Shown here: positions 1 to 12,348 of the stretch, in pieces
Numbering within the stretch: the first letter of the stretch is position 1
How the letters are laid out: every line of letters begins with the position of its first letter
Assembly: GCA_022496205.1 (NCBI GenBank)
Contig: WTXD01000090.1
Coordinates: 1 to 64,000 of the forward strand
Source of the DNA: Gloeopeniophorella convolvens
Lineage: Eukaryota > Basidiomycota > Agaricomycetes > Russulales
Length of the DNA: 64,000 nucleotides
Direction: 5' to 3'
Translations under genes and position numbers: made by a program
The notes under the pieces: model-generated
What the model was told of the DNA's origin: nothing
Seen by the model: the letters and a program-made list of their open reading frames with translations, nothing else
The model's database searches: none

Positions 1-983
1 GTCTGTGCAACAGAGCCCCCACGTTGAACCATCTCGAAATGCGGCAACTTCGTCCTCGCGAAACTGCGGGGACATGTCCGCATTGAACCACCGAATATGT
101 TTTCGGTATCCTAAGGGTAAGCGGCATTGCAACATCCGCGCCGCGGCAACTGACTCTGAAATCCGATTGAAGAAGATAAGGAATTTTGGTGGCGGGTCAT
201 CGCCCTGCCTCCATCCAGGTTTGATCAAGAACGCGAGGTCCTCAAACGAGGCATTAGCAAACTCCATCTTGCGAACCGCAAGACAGACGTTTGGGTGGTC
301 ATTCGAGAGCCGGATAAAGGCCGCGCGGCCACGATCAATGTGCAGCGTCTCCACAATATCTGCAAGAATCACGTCGGGGAGGGTTGCCGAAACGATGTAG
401 AAAGGGATGCAGCGAGGAAGTAAGTAGCGTAGTCGGCCCACTTGTCTGTACTCCGGACGGAAATCGCCCCATGTGCTGATGCAGTGGGCCTCATCGAATA
501 TGATGCTGATTACTTGGGAAGTGAAGGATGGGTCCTTCCACAACCTCTCAAAACCTCCTTTTTCTTGCATAAGGATCTCCGGATTGACGACTATAACCTG
601 GTACATGCCCTCAGCTATGTCCTAATAAGCAATGAGTACATCAAGCCCAAAGAAGCTACTAAATGACTCACACGGAAATTCTCGAAAGAAGCTTCTCCAG
701 CTTTCAATGAAATGGCTCGGAAACCTGCAGCATTCAGCTGGTCAACATTCTGCTGCCCCAGTATATTCAACGGCATCACCACAATCTGGATACCAGCTTG
801 CCGGAACAGCAGCGGCATCCAGAATGTTAATGTCTTGCCCGACCCAGTGCCGGCAATGCATATGACATCATGGTCATTTTTGAGGATTTCCTGGACTGCC
901 TTGACTTGCCAGGAGCACGGGTTGCAGGAGAATCTGTCTCGGGTCTTGGCTTGTATGTCTTCGAGGGATGGAACGTCGGGCAT
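1..983 (-). CDS. RecQ-like DEAH-box DNA helicase, 5' part (runs off left edge)
   Basis: Partial ATP-dependent DNA helicase. Exons as read on the minus strand are 983-672 and 609-1, separated by an intron with GTGAGT donor and AG acceptor. I chose the ATG at 983 because the following residues begin the usual RecQ N-terminus; an upstream ATG at 1217 only adds unconserved sequence. Visible motifs in order: a Q-like stretch near WQVKAVQEIL, Walker A GTGSGKT, then after the intron the RecQ motif II DEAHCISTWG, followed by FRPEYRQVG and the motif III region IVSATLPD. The helicase C-terminal domain starts before the sequence leaves the window. RecQ enzymes unwind DNA 3'-5'; in Agaricomycetes relatives of this gene often occur as expanded families, and whether this one is a housekeeping or a repeat-associated copy cannot be told here. 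It is transcribed divergently from NLR A, 729 bp away. No stop or frameshift is seen in the visible part. Confidence 0.8.
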
Positions 984-1520
984 AGGCAGAATCAAGGCAG
1001 CGTAGCAACTGAAAGACTTAGCAACTTTCGACACCGGCGTGAAGCGCACACGTGATCGTATTCCGAACTCGGTCCGATGTTTTCCGAACTGTAACGCGTC
1101 ACAAACGTGCCGGGTGGCGCGTGTTTGTATATATTTTGTGCCAGCCGTCGGTGAGAGGGCAGGGGGAGCAAAAGGAAGATAGGGTTCGATTTTCAGAGTC
1201 AGCTGTATGTTTTTCACACACTATCCAAATATGGTATCTTTGTCATTTCCAAAATCTCTGTATGTTCAGATCGACTTGCGCAAATTTTCGAGGTGCATGA
1301 GTCAGCCGGTAGCGAATTCCCATCATCCCACCCCGACTAACCCCCGCCACAATAATAAGCCCCCTGCCCTCGAACCGACGGATGGGTAGGAGCCTGCTTG
1401 ACCGGTTGCCTTCAACGCCGTCATCAACAACCACGGACGCCGGCAAGCATTGGCAAGCAGCGATCACCTCGAATCGTTCACCTGCACTTTTGGCGCTCCA
1501 CAGAATCTCCGTATCAGGCC

Positions 1521-1590
1521 ATGCTCTCTCACACACTGCAAATGCGGTCAATCAGCTGTCTATCAACACGTTCCAGCGCCTATGTACTAC
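1521..1590 (+). promoter_or_regulatory. Conserved upstream block of NLR A
   Basis: A block around TCAGCTGTCTAT followed by CAACACGTT lies about 120-190 bp before the start codon. It recurs in matching position upstream of NLR C, D and E but I do not find it before B. It contains a CAGCTG E-box core. The rest of 984-1520 holds the two divergent 5' regions and no further gene that I can see. Confidence 0.35.
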
Positions 1591-1712
1591 ATCATCATTA
1601 TCCTCGTCGACAGACCGAAGTTGCATCCCCCAACTACCCTTGATTCTGGAATATCGGATCCCGAATCTGCGGCCCCCGACAGTGACAACCATCCTTGCGT
1701 CTACATTCCTTC

Positions 1713-4700
1713 ATGGCGAGTGACCAGCTTGTGTTGACGCCGTAAGCACGACCCGTTGCCTGCTCGGCGCTGTTACTCATCGATTGTGTTACATGCGTCT
1801 TCTCATTAGCCCAGGGCAACTCGTGTCCCAGAACCTAGGATTAACGTACGCAGAGCACATTCGCGCCCGAGGGCATGGCTGAATGACATACTTTCAGCTC
1901 CCGGCCTGGCGACCCGCATGCAAGCCCACCCCACTGTTCCCACCTCCGGTTGAAAAGTGAGTGCCCTACCTTGCTTGCCTGCGTTCGGGGACGCTGAGCG
2001 CATCCGCTTGCGCAGTCATTCATGCCGACGGTCTTCGCGTCACGGGGTTCCTCGACAGGTTTAAGCATCGACACTTCTATGTGACTGCAACAGATGGGGT
2101 CACCACAGAGACGACCAAAGCCATCAAGAGTGAGAAGCATTTGGCAAGATGGGACGAGACATTCGATAGTCTGTGCGTTTTTCCTACTGTTACTTTCGGT
2201 TTTTAATTGCCACGGACCTAATGCCTTCCTGCAGCACGACGGATCCATCCTCGCGGCTCACCCTACGACTGTTTGCAACACGAGACAAGCACGACGATGC
2301 GCTTTTGGGAGAGCTTGAGCTCCCCTTCCCTGAGCTTGTCCGTGATTTTGCTCCGCGCGGTGCGTCATGCGATCGCATATTCCCCGTTCTCCCAGTCGCT
2401 GAGCAGCCTATCCGTAGACTTCCACGTTACTCCCATCAATCGTTCTTCCAAACGGTCGCACCAGATTACCCTCTGCCTGGAGATCACGATTGACCACGCA
2501 GAATCCCATTCCGGGCCAGCCCTCTCTTCCAGCGCCTCTGAGCCTTCCGTCCCCGGAAAGGTGGACGATGGTCCGACCCGCAGTCCTTTGTCTACCCCAT
2601 CCGCAGCCGGGACAGTTCCTGGGACGCCTTCCCTTGCAGAGATGGTCGATCGAGTTTCCTTGCCCGCCATCGACGAGGCAGCGGGACAGCTTGCCTCAGC
2701 CTCGGCGCCAGTTACCAGCATGGCGAATTACGCAGAGCAGGCCTCGGGTGTGCTGGATCAGGCCAAAAGCATATACGACACGTGGAGCGTCGTCCTCACA
2801 AGGATGAGGTGGATCGTTGACTGTACGGAGAAGATTGCTGAGGTTCGTGTCTCTTCGGTCCTACACGCGTCGTCTTTACGACTGTATCATAGATTCATCC
2901 ATACGCCAAGATCGCATGGAGCGTCCTCTCGTTGATCCCCAAGGTGCGTTGTCCTGAGTTTCCGGTTTCAGGAGTCATGCCGGGTTCTCATAAACTCGTT
3001 TGTGCAGACGATACTCTCCCAAGTCGAACGCGATGAAAACGTGAAGGCCCTGGTGCTCGCAATGCACGACGCTCTGGACCTTGCGCGTGACGCGAGCGCG
3101 TTTGAGAGCGGCATCCAGCACTCGGCCCAGAGAGACATCCTGATGGCCATGTTGACCCATGCTTGCGACTGTGGCGAGTTTATTCAGACGTATGGGAATG
3201 ATACGCAATTCTGTACGTTTCAGACGAAGGTATACGACTATAAGCTTGATCTGATGCGACTTCGTGATTCTCAGGGAAGCGGCTGTGGAAGAATACAGGA
3301 CGTGGGGTTGACACTCGCGTTGAGGGCTACTGCTCCAAGCTCGTGGCGCTGCGCGACGGATTCCTGAGACACGCCACGGTCACCATCGAGAAGACAGCGT
3401 TCCAGATTCGGGACGTCGTAAGCGGTGTTTCTGTCCAGGTCAACCGGATGTCCAGTCGGCTTGATGGGATTTCCGGCCACCTGGAGAGCGTTTTGAGCGA
3501 GGTCACAGATGCAGGTACGAGCTTGCAACGAGATATCTGTGCCATGCGTCTCATGACCTGTCTTGCAGGTATCAGTTCGTTGATCCGAGAAATCCCGTAT
3601 GCGTCGGGTGCATTCTATCGCAGCGATAAGGGTTGCCTTGAAGGCACCCGGACTGCATTCTTGGACTACATCACCAACTGGGTGAACGATCCCGAATCAA
3701 CGCGCGGGCTCGTACTGTTCGGGCAGGCCGGGACGGGCAAGTCATCTATCGCACATGAAGCCGCACACCGCTTCCGCGAGATGCACCGTCTTGCGTCATC
3801 CTTCATGTTCTTGCGTGGCGAACAATCCAGCCAGGAATCTCATCTTCTTTTCACCGGCCTCGCGCGCGACCTCTCTGACCGTTACCCTGCATTCCGCTCT
3901 TCTTTAGGGAAGGTCATCCAGCATGACACCCCCATTCGGCGTGGCACGAAAGACCTCTCCACAATATTCAAATCCCTGCTGTTACGACCCCTCGAAGACA
4001 CGGCCCTCGTCGGTCCTGTTTTTGTCGTTATTGACGCCCTGGATGAAGCATCGGGCGTGACCGGCCGAAGTGGCCTGCATACGTTCCTCGCGGACCACAT
4101 CCGCATTCTACCTCCAAACTTTCGCATCCTCATCACCTCAAGACCGGAGCACGACATCGCGCGTGCCTTTCACGATTCCGAATGCATCAACGTCAGATGG
4201 ATGGACGATCCAGAGCTGTCCTCCGCCTCCGATGACATTCACGTTTACCTCAAACACAACCTACCCGCTGATCTGTATCACGAACACGGCGGAGATTTCG
4301 CAAGGAAGGCGGAGGGATTATTTCAGTGGGCTGCCGCGGCTTGTCGATACATTCAAGAGCCACCCAGTGGGCTTACGGAAGAGGATCTCGTGGGGCGCCT
4401 CTTGGAACCTGCACCAGGTCACCATCCTCTGGACTCCTTATACGCCACGATCCTTGAATCATATTTCGATCTCGACGACCGCCGCGTTCAACGAAGATAT
4501 CAATCAGTCATGAGTCAATTGTTCTCCGCGTTCGAACCATTATCCAGCCTTTCGCTAAGCGATCTGCGGCGCTACTCCCACCCCGACGACGCGGATCTTG
4601 ACATTTCCGTCTCCGCCACTGTTCGCAACCTCGGCTCACTTCTAAGCAATGTCTCCTCTGCTGACTCTGGCCGGCCCATAACCCCACTTCACACGTCATT

Positions 4701-7599
4701 CCGTGACTTTCTCACTTCGAAGGAGAGGGCGGGGAAGTTTTGGATAGATGTCGCCGCTTCTCATCGCCAGATGGCGTACTGTTGCCTCGGCCTCCTGATT
4801 GACAAAGTCCACTTCAACATGTGCAATCTTGTGTCGTCATATCAGAAGAATTCAGATATTCCTGGCATCCATGCCCTCGTATCCCAGTACATCTCCCGCG
4901 CTCTATCATACGCCAGTCGGTTCTGGGATGACCACTTGCGACATGTGTCGTTCCATACCGATTTGGTAGAGAGACTTCAGACGCTCCTACTTACGAAGTT
5001 CCCATTTTGGCTTGAGTCTCTGAGCCTTCTTGGCTGCCTCGATCTTGCTCTGCAAGCATTGTCGACGTTGAAAGTATGGCTGGCCGCAGAGCGAAGTGTA
5101 AGTATCCCACGTTGCTCTTTCCCATGTGGGTTCTCACGAGCGGCGATCTGACAGAACCCTGCTGCGGAAGCACGCACACTTTCGACATTCGTCGATGACG
5201 CAATCGCGTTCGTGCGGTACTTCGCTATGCCCATGTCCGAGAGTGCCCCGCACATCTACCTATCTGCGCTCCCGTTCTCCCCAGCGTCATCACTTGTGCT
5301 CAAGCGTTATGGAAAAATGTTCCCAAACACGATAGCGCTGGAGTGGGGGCGGCTATCTCATTGGCCAGCACAGGAGACAGTCATCAGCGTGGGCGAAGCG
5401 TGCCTTTCCGTTGTGTTCTCTCCGGACGGTACACGCGTTGCTTCGGGCCTGGTGGACGGCACGATCCACATGTTCAGTTCCTCGACTGGCCAGGAGATCT
5501 GTGGGCCGTTCACGGGGCATAAGAAGGGAGTCAGATCTGTCATGTTCTCTTCAGATGGCCGACGACTCGTCTCTGGGTCGGATGATCGTACGATCCGGGT
5601 GTGGGATACTGCGACAGGGAAGGCAATCTTAGGCCCGTTCACGGGACACACGGGTTGGATCAACACCGTCGCACTCTCACCGGATGGCCGACATGTCGCC
5701 TCGGGGTCGCATGATCAAACGATCCGCGTCTGGGTTGCCGCCACAGGGCAGATGGTCACGGAGCCATTCACAGGTCACGCAGGTCCCGTTAGGTCTGTCG
5801 CGTTCTCTCCGAACGGTCTCAACATTGTCTCGGGCTCGGATGATAGGGCCATCCGCGTCTGGAGTGTGGCAACTGGAGAGTCGGTCGGAGGGCCCTTCAA
5901 GGGACACACCGATATTGTCACCTCTGTCACATTCTCCTCGAATGGTCAATACATCGTTTCTGGCTCACAGGATTTCACAATCCGCATCTGGGATGCGACG
6001 GCAGGGAGCTCGGTCGCACCGCCACTCAAGGGACATAGCGACATGGTTACCTCTGTTGCTATCTCCCAGGATAGACAACATCTTGTCTCATGTTCGGCCG
6101 ACTCAACCATCCGTGTCTGGAATGCCACGACTGGATCGCCGGTTGGGGAGTCACTCACTGGTCATGGGTCCACTGTCAGGTCCATCGCACTCTCACCGGA
6201 TGGTCGACGCGTCGTATCAGGCTCAGAAGACAAGACAGTGCGCATCTGGGATATGTTCGCGGCCCGGCCACCCGATCCTGCGATACAGGGATCTGTAGAG
6301 CGAAACCTCAACATCCCACTTTCGCACGAAAGCCAGCGCATCATCACAGGTCTGCAGGGTCACACAGTCGACGGCTTTGATGACGCTAAAGCAGAGACAG
6401 GTTCTGGACGACTTGGGGGGCACACGAACGCCGTTTGGTCTGTCGCGTTCTCACCGGATGGCCGCCTTGTCGCCTCGAGTTCAGAGGATTGTACGATCCG
6501 TATATGGGACGCCGCAACGGGTCGGGTAGTTGGAGAGCCTCTCACAGCACGTACAAGTTGGGTCATGTCTGTCGTTTTTTCGCCGGACAGCCAACACGTT
6601 GCTTCTGGCTCGCAAGATTGGACGATCCGTGTCTGGGACGTCATGACAGGCCAGCTTGTCGTCGGGCCACTAGAAGGACATCAAGGCGTGGTCTGGTCTG
6701 TTGCGTTCTCCCCCGATGGCAAGCGGATCGCCTCGGGCTCCTTTGACAAGACGATTCGTATCTGGGATGCCGCGACGGGAAAGGCAGTGGTCAAGCCATT
6801 CATAGGTCACACAGAAAATATCCGGTCCGTCACGTTCTCGCCGAATGGTCGATTTATCGCCTCGTGTTCGGATGACCATACAATCCGGACGTGGGATGCC
6901 ACGACGGGACAGGAAACCGCAGGACCATTCACCGGACACACGAGTAGGGTCTACTGTGTCACATTCTCTCCTAATGGCCGATTTATTGCCTCCACCTCCC
7001 TCGATCAATCGATCCGCATCTGGGATGCTGAAACAGGACAGCCAGCTGCGGATCCTTTCAAGGATAGCAGCTCTTTTCCCTTATCTGTTTCATTCTCGCC
7101 AGACGGTCACCATATCGTCTCAGGCTGGACAGATGGTGCAATTCGCATCTTGGACGCCAGAACGGGGCGCCCAGTCTCTGACCTGCTCATAGGACACGCA
7201 GGCAGGGTCATGTCCATCGCCTACTCTCCCGACGGCCAACGCATCGTCTCGGGCTCACACGACACCTCAGTTCGGTTGTGGATCACGCCAGCGACCAATG
7301 CGTCCGCGACAGGTGCTTCGAACTCGGACGATTCCCGCGCCAGCCCCCACAGCGGCGCTACCCTGGTCCCCGTAGAGTTTCGGGCAGATGGAGGGTTCGC
7401 GATCGACGACGATGGATGGATTCAAGGTCCCGGTGGTGAGCTCTTAGTCTGGATCCCTGAGCCACACCGAGTCGGCCTTCCTCGGCCGAATAATGTATGG
7501 GTCAGGGCGAAACACGAGACTGTATTGGATGCTAGTCATTTTGTTCATGGATCCGATTGGACGATGTGTTTCGAAAACGACCAGGGCGTTGCCTCGTAG
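1713..7599 (+). CDS. NLR A: C2-NACHT-WD40 STAND receptor, intact
   Basis: Putative intracellular receptor of the fungal NLR/STAND class, about 1766 aa. Eleven exons: 1713-1741, 1810-1845, 1898-1956, 2016-2172, 2235-2359, 2418-2842, 2893-2943, 3008-3212, 3275-3514, 3569-5097, 5155-7599; they sum to an open frame. Domains: C2-like fold at about residues 37-162 (core IIHADGLRV, RFYVTATDG-like strand, then LRLFATRD and ITLCLEITI); a helical pre-NACHT region at about 210-440; NACHT with Walker A GQAGTGKSS near 494 and Walker B VFVVIDALDEA near 592; winged-helix/helical segment ending near 950; fourteen WD40 repeats at about 1035-1668, seven plus seven around a linker; a tail with DDDGWIQGPGGEL. 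In this class NACHT is thought to switch oligomeric state on ligand sensing by the repeats; the ligand is unknown. The start is supported by the same MAS N-terminus in C, D and E. Intron 10 (57 nt) contains an in-frame TGA, so it must be spliced. Confidence 0.88.
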
Positions 7600-8477
7600 A
7601 CATATACCTTCGTATTGTTGTCACGTTGCGTTGTACAATACATGTGCTTATGATATTGCGTGTTCGTACAGATCAAACCGACTACTAAGTTGTTCGTGTT
7701 TGGGTCCTCGCTCAATCCGGTATCTGCAAGCGTGCCTTGGGAGCTCGCAGATCGACAATTCTATGGAAAGTACTCATTCAACCGCGCGGAGACCACCATC
7801 CACGCGTTGAAGTCGATATGTACGCTCACCAAGGTTGGACCTCCCATGCCCCCCGATTGAGAGAGACGTTGTCAGTAAGCAATGGGGGCAGGGTCGACGG
7901 AAGATGATTTAAACTGGAAATATCATAGGCCGCGCTGAATGCCAGGGAAAGGGAGAGAAAATGGTGCGCATTGACGTGTGCAAGCAGCCAGGAATCAGGA
8001 TGCGCTGGACAAGTGCTAAGGCCAACGGCCTAGGTAAACGCGAATATCTTGTATGCCAAGTTGTCAGCCTAGACATGCAGCATGGGGAGACGTAGCTGGA
8101 CGCACTGCTTTGCCATCAACATTTTGCATGACATGTCAGTCCCAATGTCAGCTCCCCGGGGTACTGTACTCGTCGTCGGTCATCCCCACCATCCTGTTCG
8201 CGCAATGTGGGATGTTGACGCACCGGTCGGTGTGGCAGCCATAGGCAAGGGACACGAGGAGGAAAGTGCGCTGCGTGGCTGATCATTGTAGCAGACGGAG
8301 TACAGGCCATGTCTTTGAGCGATACAGAAGTGCGCCGCGAACGAGAAGGTGAATTCTGGTGAAATATTTCACCTCGAGACCTCTCGGGACGCGGCCCGGC
8401 CAGAAATTTGTCCTCTGCGACTCCCGCAGCAGTACTCTACATTCTGCACACACATCCACAGTCCCGTATACCCCACT
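7600..8477 (+). other. NLR A 3' flank and promoter region of decayed DBP3 copy
   Basis: No gene seen. The first part (to about 7860) matches the 3' flanks of all other NLR copies. The remainder matches 52600-53240, the 5' region of intact DBP3. A perfect 16-bp palindrome, GGTGAAATATTTCACC, lies at 8358-8373, about 105 bp before the ATG; the site before B's DBP3 copy (18744-18759) differs by one base and the one before intact DBP3 is partly conserved. Confidence 0.5.
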
Positions 8478-10565
8478 ATGGCCCTCGAGATTGCTTTCGC
8501 ACCGCTCGATACCCAGCAGAAGGACTAAAAAGCCGCAGGCGCTGGTCGCAAGCGCAAGGCACACCCGGAAGACCCGGACAAGCAGGAGCGCAAACGCAAG
8601 CGGCGCGAGGAGGAGGCGCGGCGGTGGCGGCGGCGGCGGGAGGAGGACGGGCTCGCTGGTGCGTGGTGCATTTTTGATGTGATGGAGCTGGGTGCTGATC
8701 TGCGCTTTGGTGGGGCAGATGAAGGGAATGATGCAGGGGACATCGAGCCCCAGGCGGCCGTTAGGAAGGCCAAGAGGGAGAAGAAGGAAAAGAGGAAGGC
8801 CACCGCTGTCGAGGGCGAGCCTGCACTGGAGAACGCTGTGCCCGGGGAACCCAGCGCCGGCGAACCAGGTGCGCACGGTCGCCCTTCGTCTCGCACTCTG
8901 CGTACTAACAACTCACCAGTTCCCGAAGCAGACCTCAAAAGAGAGAAAAAGCGCAAGGATAAGAAGAGTAAAAAAGACGCTGTCGCCGATTCTGCCGCTC
9001 TCGACGCCGATGTGTCAGGTAGTTCTGTTCCCCCAATCGACATACATCTATCTGATCATTCAGGTGCTACAAATTCTCGCAAAGAAAAGAAGAAAAAGCG
9101 CATGCGCGATGACGCAGCCGCTCCCGCGTCCATGTCCGCGTCCGCTGTCTCGCCCGCCGACGCCGAGGCATACTTCCAGACCCACTCCATCGCCGTGCAC
9201 CTCCCGCCGTCTGCGCCGCCGCTCCTCCCACTCCTTGCCTTCGACGCTCTCGTGGTGCCCGCCGCGCTCCGCGGCGCCTTCGCAGGCTTCAGGGCGCCGA
9301 CGCCCATGTAGGCGTGCGTGTGGCCGCCCGCGTTTGCGGGGCACGACGTCGTAGGGATCGCGGAGATGGGCAATGGCATGACGCTCGCGTTCGGCATCCC
9401 CGCACTCGCGCGGCTGCTTGGCGCGTCCGACGCACGTGGGAGGGACGCGGGCCTGCGCGTGCTGATGCTCGTGCTGACGCGCGAATTTGCGCCGCAGACG
9501 CATGACGCACTCGCGGCGCGGCGCGTGGCAGCGCCCGACGGCGTCGACAAGGGCACGCAGACGCGCGCCGCTCATGGTGGGCACACCCGGGCGCATGCTG
9601 GACCTCACGCGCAACGGCGCGCTCGTGCTCGGCGGCGTTGAGTACCTCGTGCTGGACGAGATGGACTGGATGCTCGACAAGGGCTTCGAGAATGACATCC
9701 GCGCGGTTACCGGACAAACGCTGCAGGGCGCGGCGCGGCGGACGCTCATGTGTGCGTGGTGCAGTGCGGTGCATGGGTGGGTGTGTACTGATGAGCATCG
9801 CGTGTGTGCAGTCAGCGCGACATGAGCCGAGGCGGTGCGCCGGCTCGCGGGTTCGTTCCCGCGCGATCCGATGCGGATCACGGTGGGCAGCGACGACCTG
9901 ACGGCGAACAGCCGGGTCGTGCAAGGTGCATGCATGCTACTTCTCGATCGCACGGTTTTGCTCACGCATAGCCATTGTCTCTAATGTGCCGCAGCTAACG
10001 GCTGCTTGCGCACCTGCGGAAACTCGCGCCGAAGACCAAGGACGGCAGCCCGCCCGTACGGATCCTGTCGTTTGCGCTGTACAAGAACGAAGCCATGCGC
10101 GTCGAGGGCACGGTGCGGCGCGCAGGGTACGCTGTCGGCGCGCTGCACGGGGACATGGTGCAGTCGGCGCGGATGGATACGCTGCAGCGCTCTCGCGACG
10201 AAAGCACGCGGCCGCTGGTCACGGCGGACATGGCGGCACGCAGGCTGGACATCCTGGATGTGGGCTGCGTGCTGAATCGCAGCTTTCCGTTGACGGTCGA
10301 GAGCTACGTCTATCGAGTCGGCCGGACGGGTGCGCACTCAATGCACCCAGCGACGTGGTGTTTCGGTGCAGGTGCAGCTGGCGCGGTGCTGAAGGAAATG
10401 TGTGCTTGCGCGCGCGCTGCGCGTTTTCGTTTTACAGGGCACGGCGGCAAGGGCGGGCGGGGCATCACGTTCTTCATGGGGGACAACCACGAGCGCGCAA
10501 GTCAACGCGGGCGGGCGCTCTACAGTAGAGTACATGTGAATAAAAGTTTCCCAACCGGGACGACG
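8478..10565 (+). pseudogene. Decayed copy 1 of DBP3 (DEAD-box RNA helicase)
   Basis: Collinear with the intact DBP3 at 53241-55481 over nearly its whole length, including intron positions, but clearly non-functional. Codon 17 is TAA where the intact gene has CAA (8526-8528). A TAG replaces CAG just after the Q-motif region (9309-9311). Walker A has changed from AETGSGKT to AEMGNGMT and the DEAD box reads DEMD. The region after motif Ia has indels that shift frame. The ARGLD motif has become ARRLD and HRIGRTG has become YRVGRTG. The C-terminal end after NHERA is replaced by unrelated-looking sequence that is shared with copy 2, so the last part of the protein was lost before the two copies separated. 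The lysine-rich N-terminal region is still recognisable. Confidence 0.9.
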
Positions 10566-11555
10566 ACTACCTTATTCCCAGCTCATGATCCGCACAAGCA
10601 CTTCGGGGACTGCGCCGATGCGGGGATTAGTGGTGGAGGCAGGCGAAAATCTGACAGTGAGAATAGGATCGAGTAAAGATGCGCGTGCTCTTAGCTGGCG
10701 TTTGCTCACATTATAAGAAAGTGAATGACGCGTCGGAAGACACTTTCGTCGTCTGCAGGTGTATTTCCAACGGTCGACCGCCGGAAGACGACGTGGTAGG
10801 CCGAAGGGAGGATCATGAAGCGAAGTGGAGATAGACAACTTCTCCAGTTGGAATACGCGTTGAAATAGGCGCCCGCGCGTCTGCAATCATATCGCGTGCA
10901 CAACCCTCCTCCTGACGCTGCGTTCGGTGGAGGTGGGGAGTAATTCGTCGTCTGTGTGAGCGTCGAATGGTGTCTTGGCCGCGAGTCAACACCTGGATGC
11001 ATGGGCGTGATTCATTAGTCGGACGAATGAGGAAGGTCAACATACGGGCGGTGCTTTCCAGATGGGGGCGGGGCGGCCTCGTATGTGGAGGATCCGTGGC
11101 CACTGAGCGGGCCGCGAGGGATTATGGAAGAGAATGGGATAGAGGGTGGGCATGTAGGACTAGTGCGAGACGGTGGCGGCGGCGGCATGAACTGCGATTT
11201 GTGTAGTTCGCCTTGTCAACTATTGCCTTCGGAAACAACGGAAACCATGACGTACTGCAGGATTGGTCCAATTCCATCACTGAGTACTGAGCCCGCGAAT
11301 CAAGGTATCAGTTGAAGAGTGGCATCAGCGAGATATTCGAGGCTGCAGAGACATGGGCTGCCCAAGAAGGTTCGTGACGATGCAAAGGCAGTTGTTTTGG
11401 TACACTGGGAGGATTTGGTATAGACGGAGTCATCGAGCACACGACCGGATTCAGCGCGCGTCCAGAATGAGATCTCATTTGCCTGGCAGGAGGGTCAACC
11501 GCGGCATCGAACTTGGGACGACACGTGAATACATGGAGAGGACCAAGAGAGGACG
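10566..11555 (+). repeat. Spacer downstream of DBP3 copy 1, duplicated at 22506-23470
   Basis: No gene recognised. The segment aligns by eye with 22506-23470 after the second DBP3 pseudogene, with many substitutions and small indels. This shows that NLR, DBP3 copy and spacer were duplicated as one block of roughly 10 kb. Short open frames here are not conserved between the two copies. Confidence 0.6.
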
Positions 11556-12348
11556 AACTGCACGGCACGGATCGGAGTTCTGTCTGACTGTCATTGTTGA
11601 GGAGAACGCGCTCAAAATATAATGGCAGGAACTTACGTGAGAATGGCAGCATTGTCGACGTTCACTCGCGTGACCAGCATCGCAGCAGCATCAAATTTGC
11701 ATCGAATGGTCTTTGACGGGGCGGCCTCAGAATCATCGCATTCCAGATCGTGGTGTCAGAATCGATGGAAGCACAGTCCAAGAGCACGTTCGAAACAGTC
11801 ATCGCACATACTGTATATGGGAGAGAGTGGCAAGGGAGACATGTAGAGTGATGCCGGTGGATTGGATGGGCCGAACGCCGATGAGCTAGGTCGCGTTGCA
11901 GGCTGGTGCAGAGTGCACCGATTGGCTGTCCGAGCCCTCGGAGCGCTCAGAGTCAAAATAGGGATCAACAACAACGGATCGCAGCAGCCCCGACGCAGCA
12001 TGGTGGAAGCCTTGGTGGAATTAAGCAGCCAGGTCCACATGTGGCGATTCACGACGACGGTTCTGGACCTCTTCCTCATGCACATGGCTCACCACAAGTA
12101 ATCGCTGAGGGCCACCGCCAGTTCCGGCACCGAGCGCTTCACAGCGTTTCCGCAACAAGGTATGTTCTCACGTACGCCGCCGCGCTATCCCCGCTATCAG
12201 CGCGCGGTGAGCGCGCGTGCCAGCGCAATCTGACGCAACGTGGCCCGTTCCCTTTGCTCTTACGGTTGCTCGCAGCTGCTGATCCTCAATACCACTTTCC
12301 CCGATAGGCCATCTACCTTCACGGCATTACCCGCGCTTTTTGCGTTGC
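11556..12348. other. Intergenic stretch upstream of NLR B
   Basis: I see no gene, RNA or repeat boundary that I can support. It does not contain the promoter block found before A, C, D and E, so B appears to have a different 5' region. Confidence 0.3.

Noticed and set aside
1052..1300. Plus-strand open frames in the RecQ/NLR A divergent region
   Set aside because: Unconserved upstream of NLR C, and overlapping the helicase 5' region.
5401..7310. Regular repeated DNA units of about 129 bp, considered as a CRISPR-like or satellite array
   Set aside because: The units are coding WD40 repeats in an open frame, with divergence concentrated at third codon positions.
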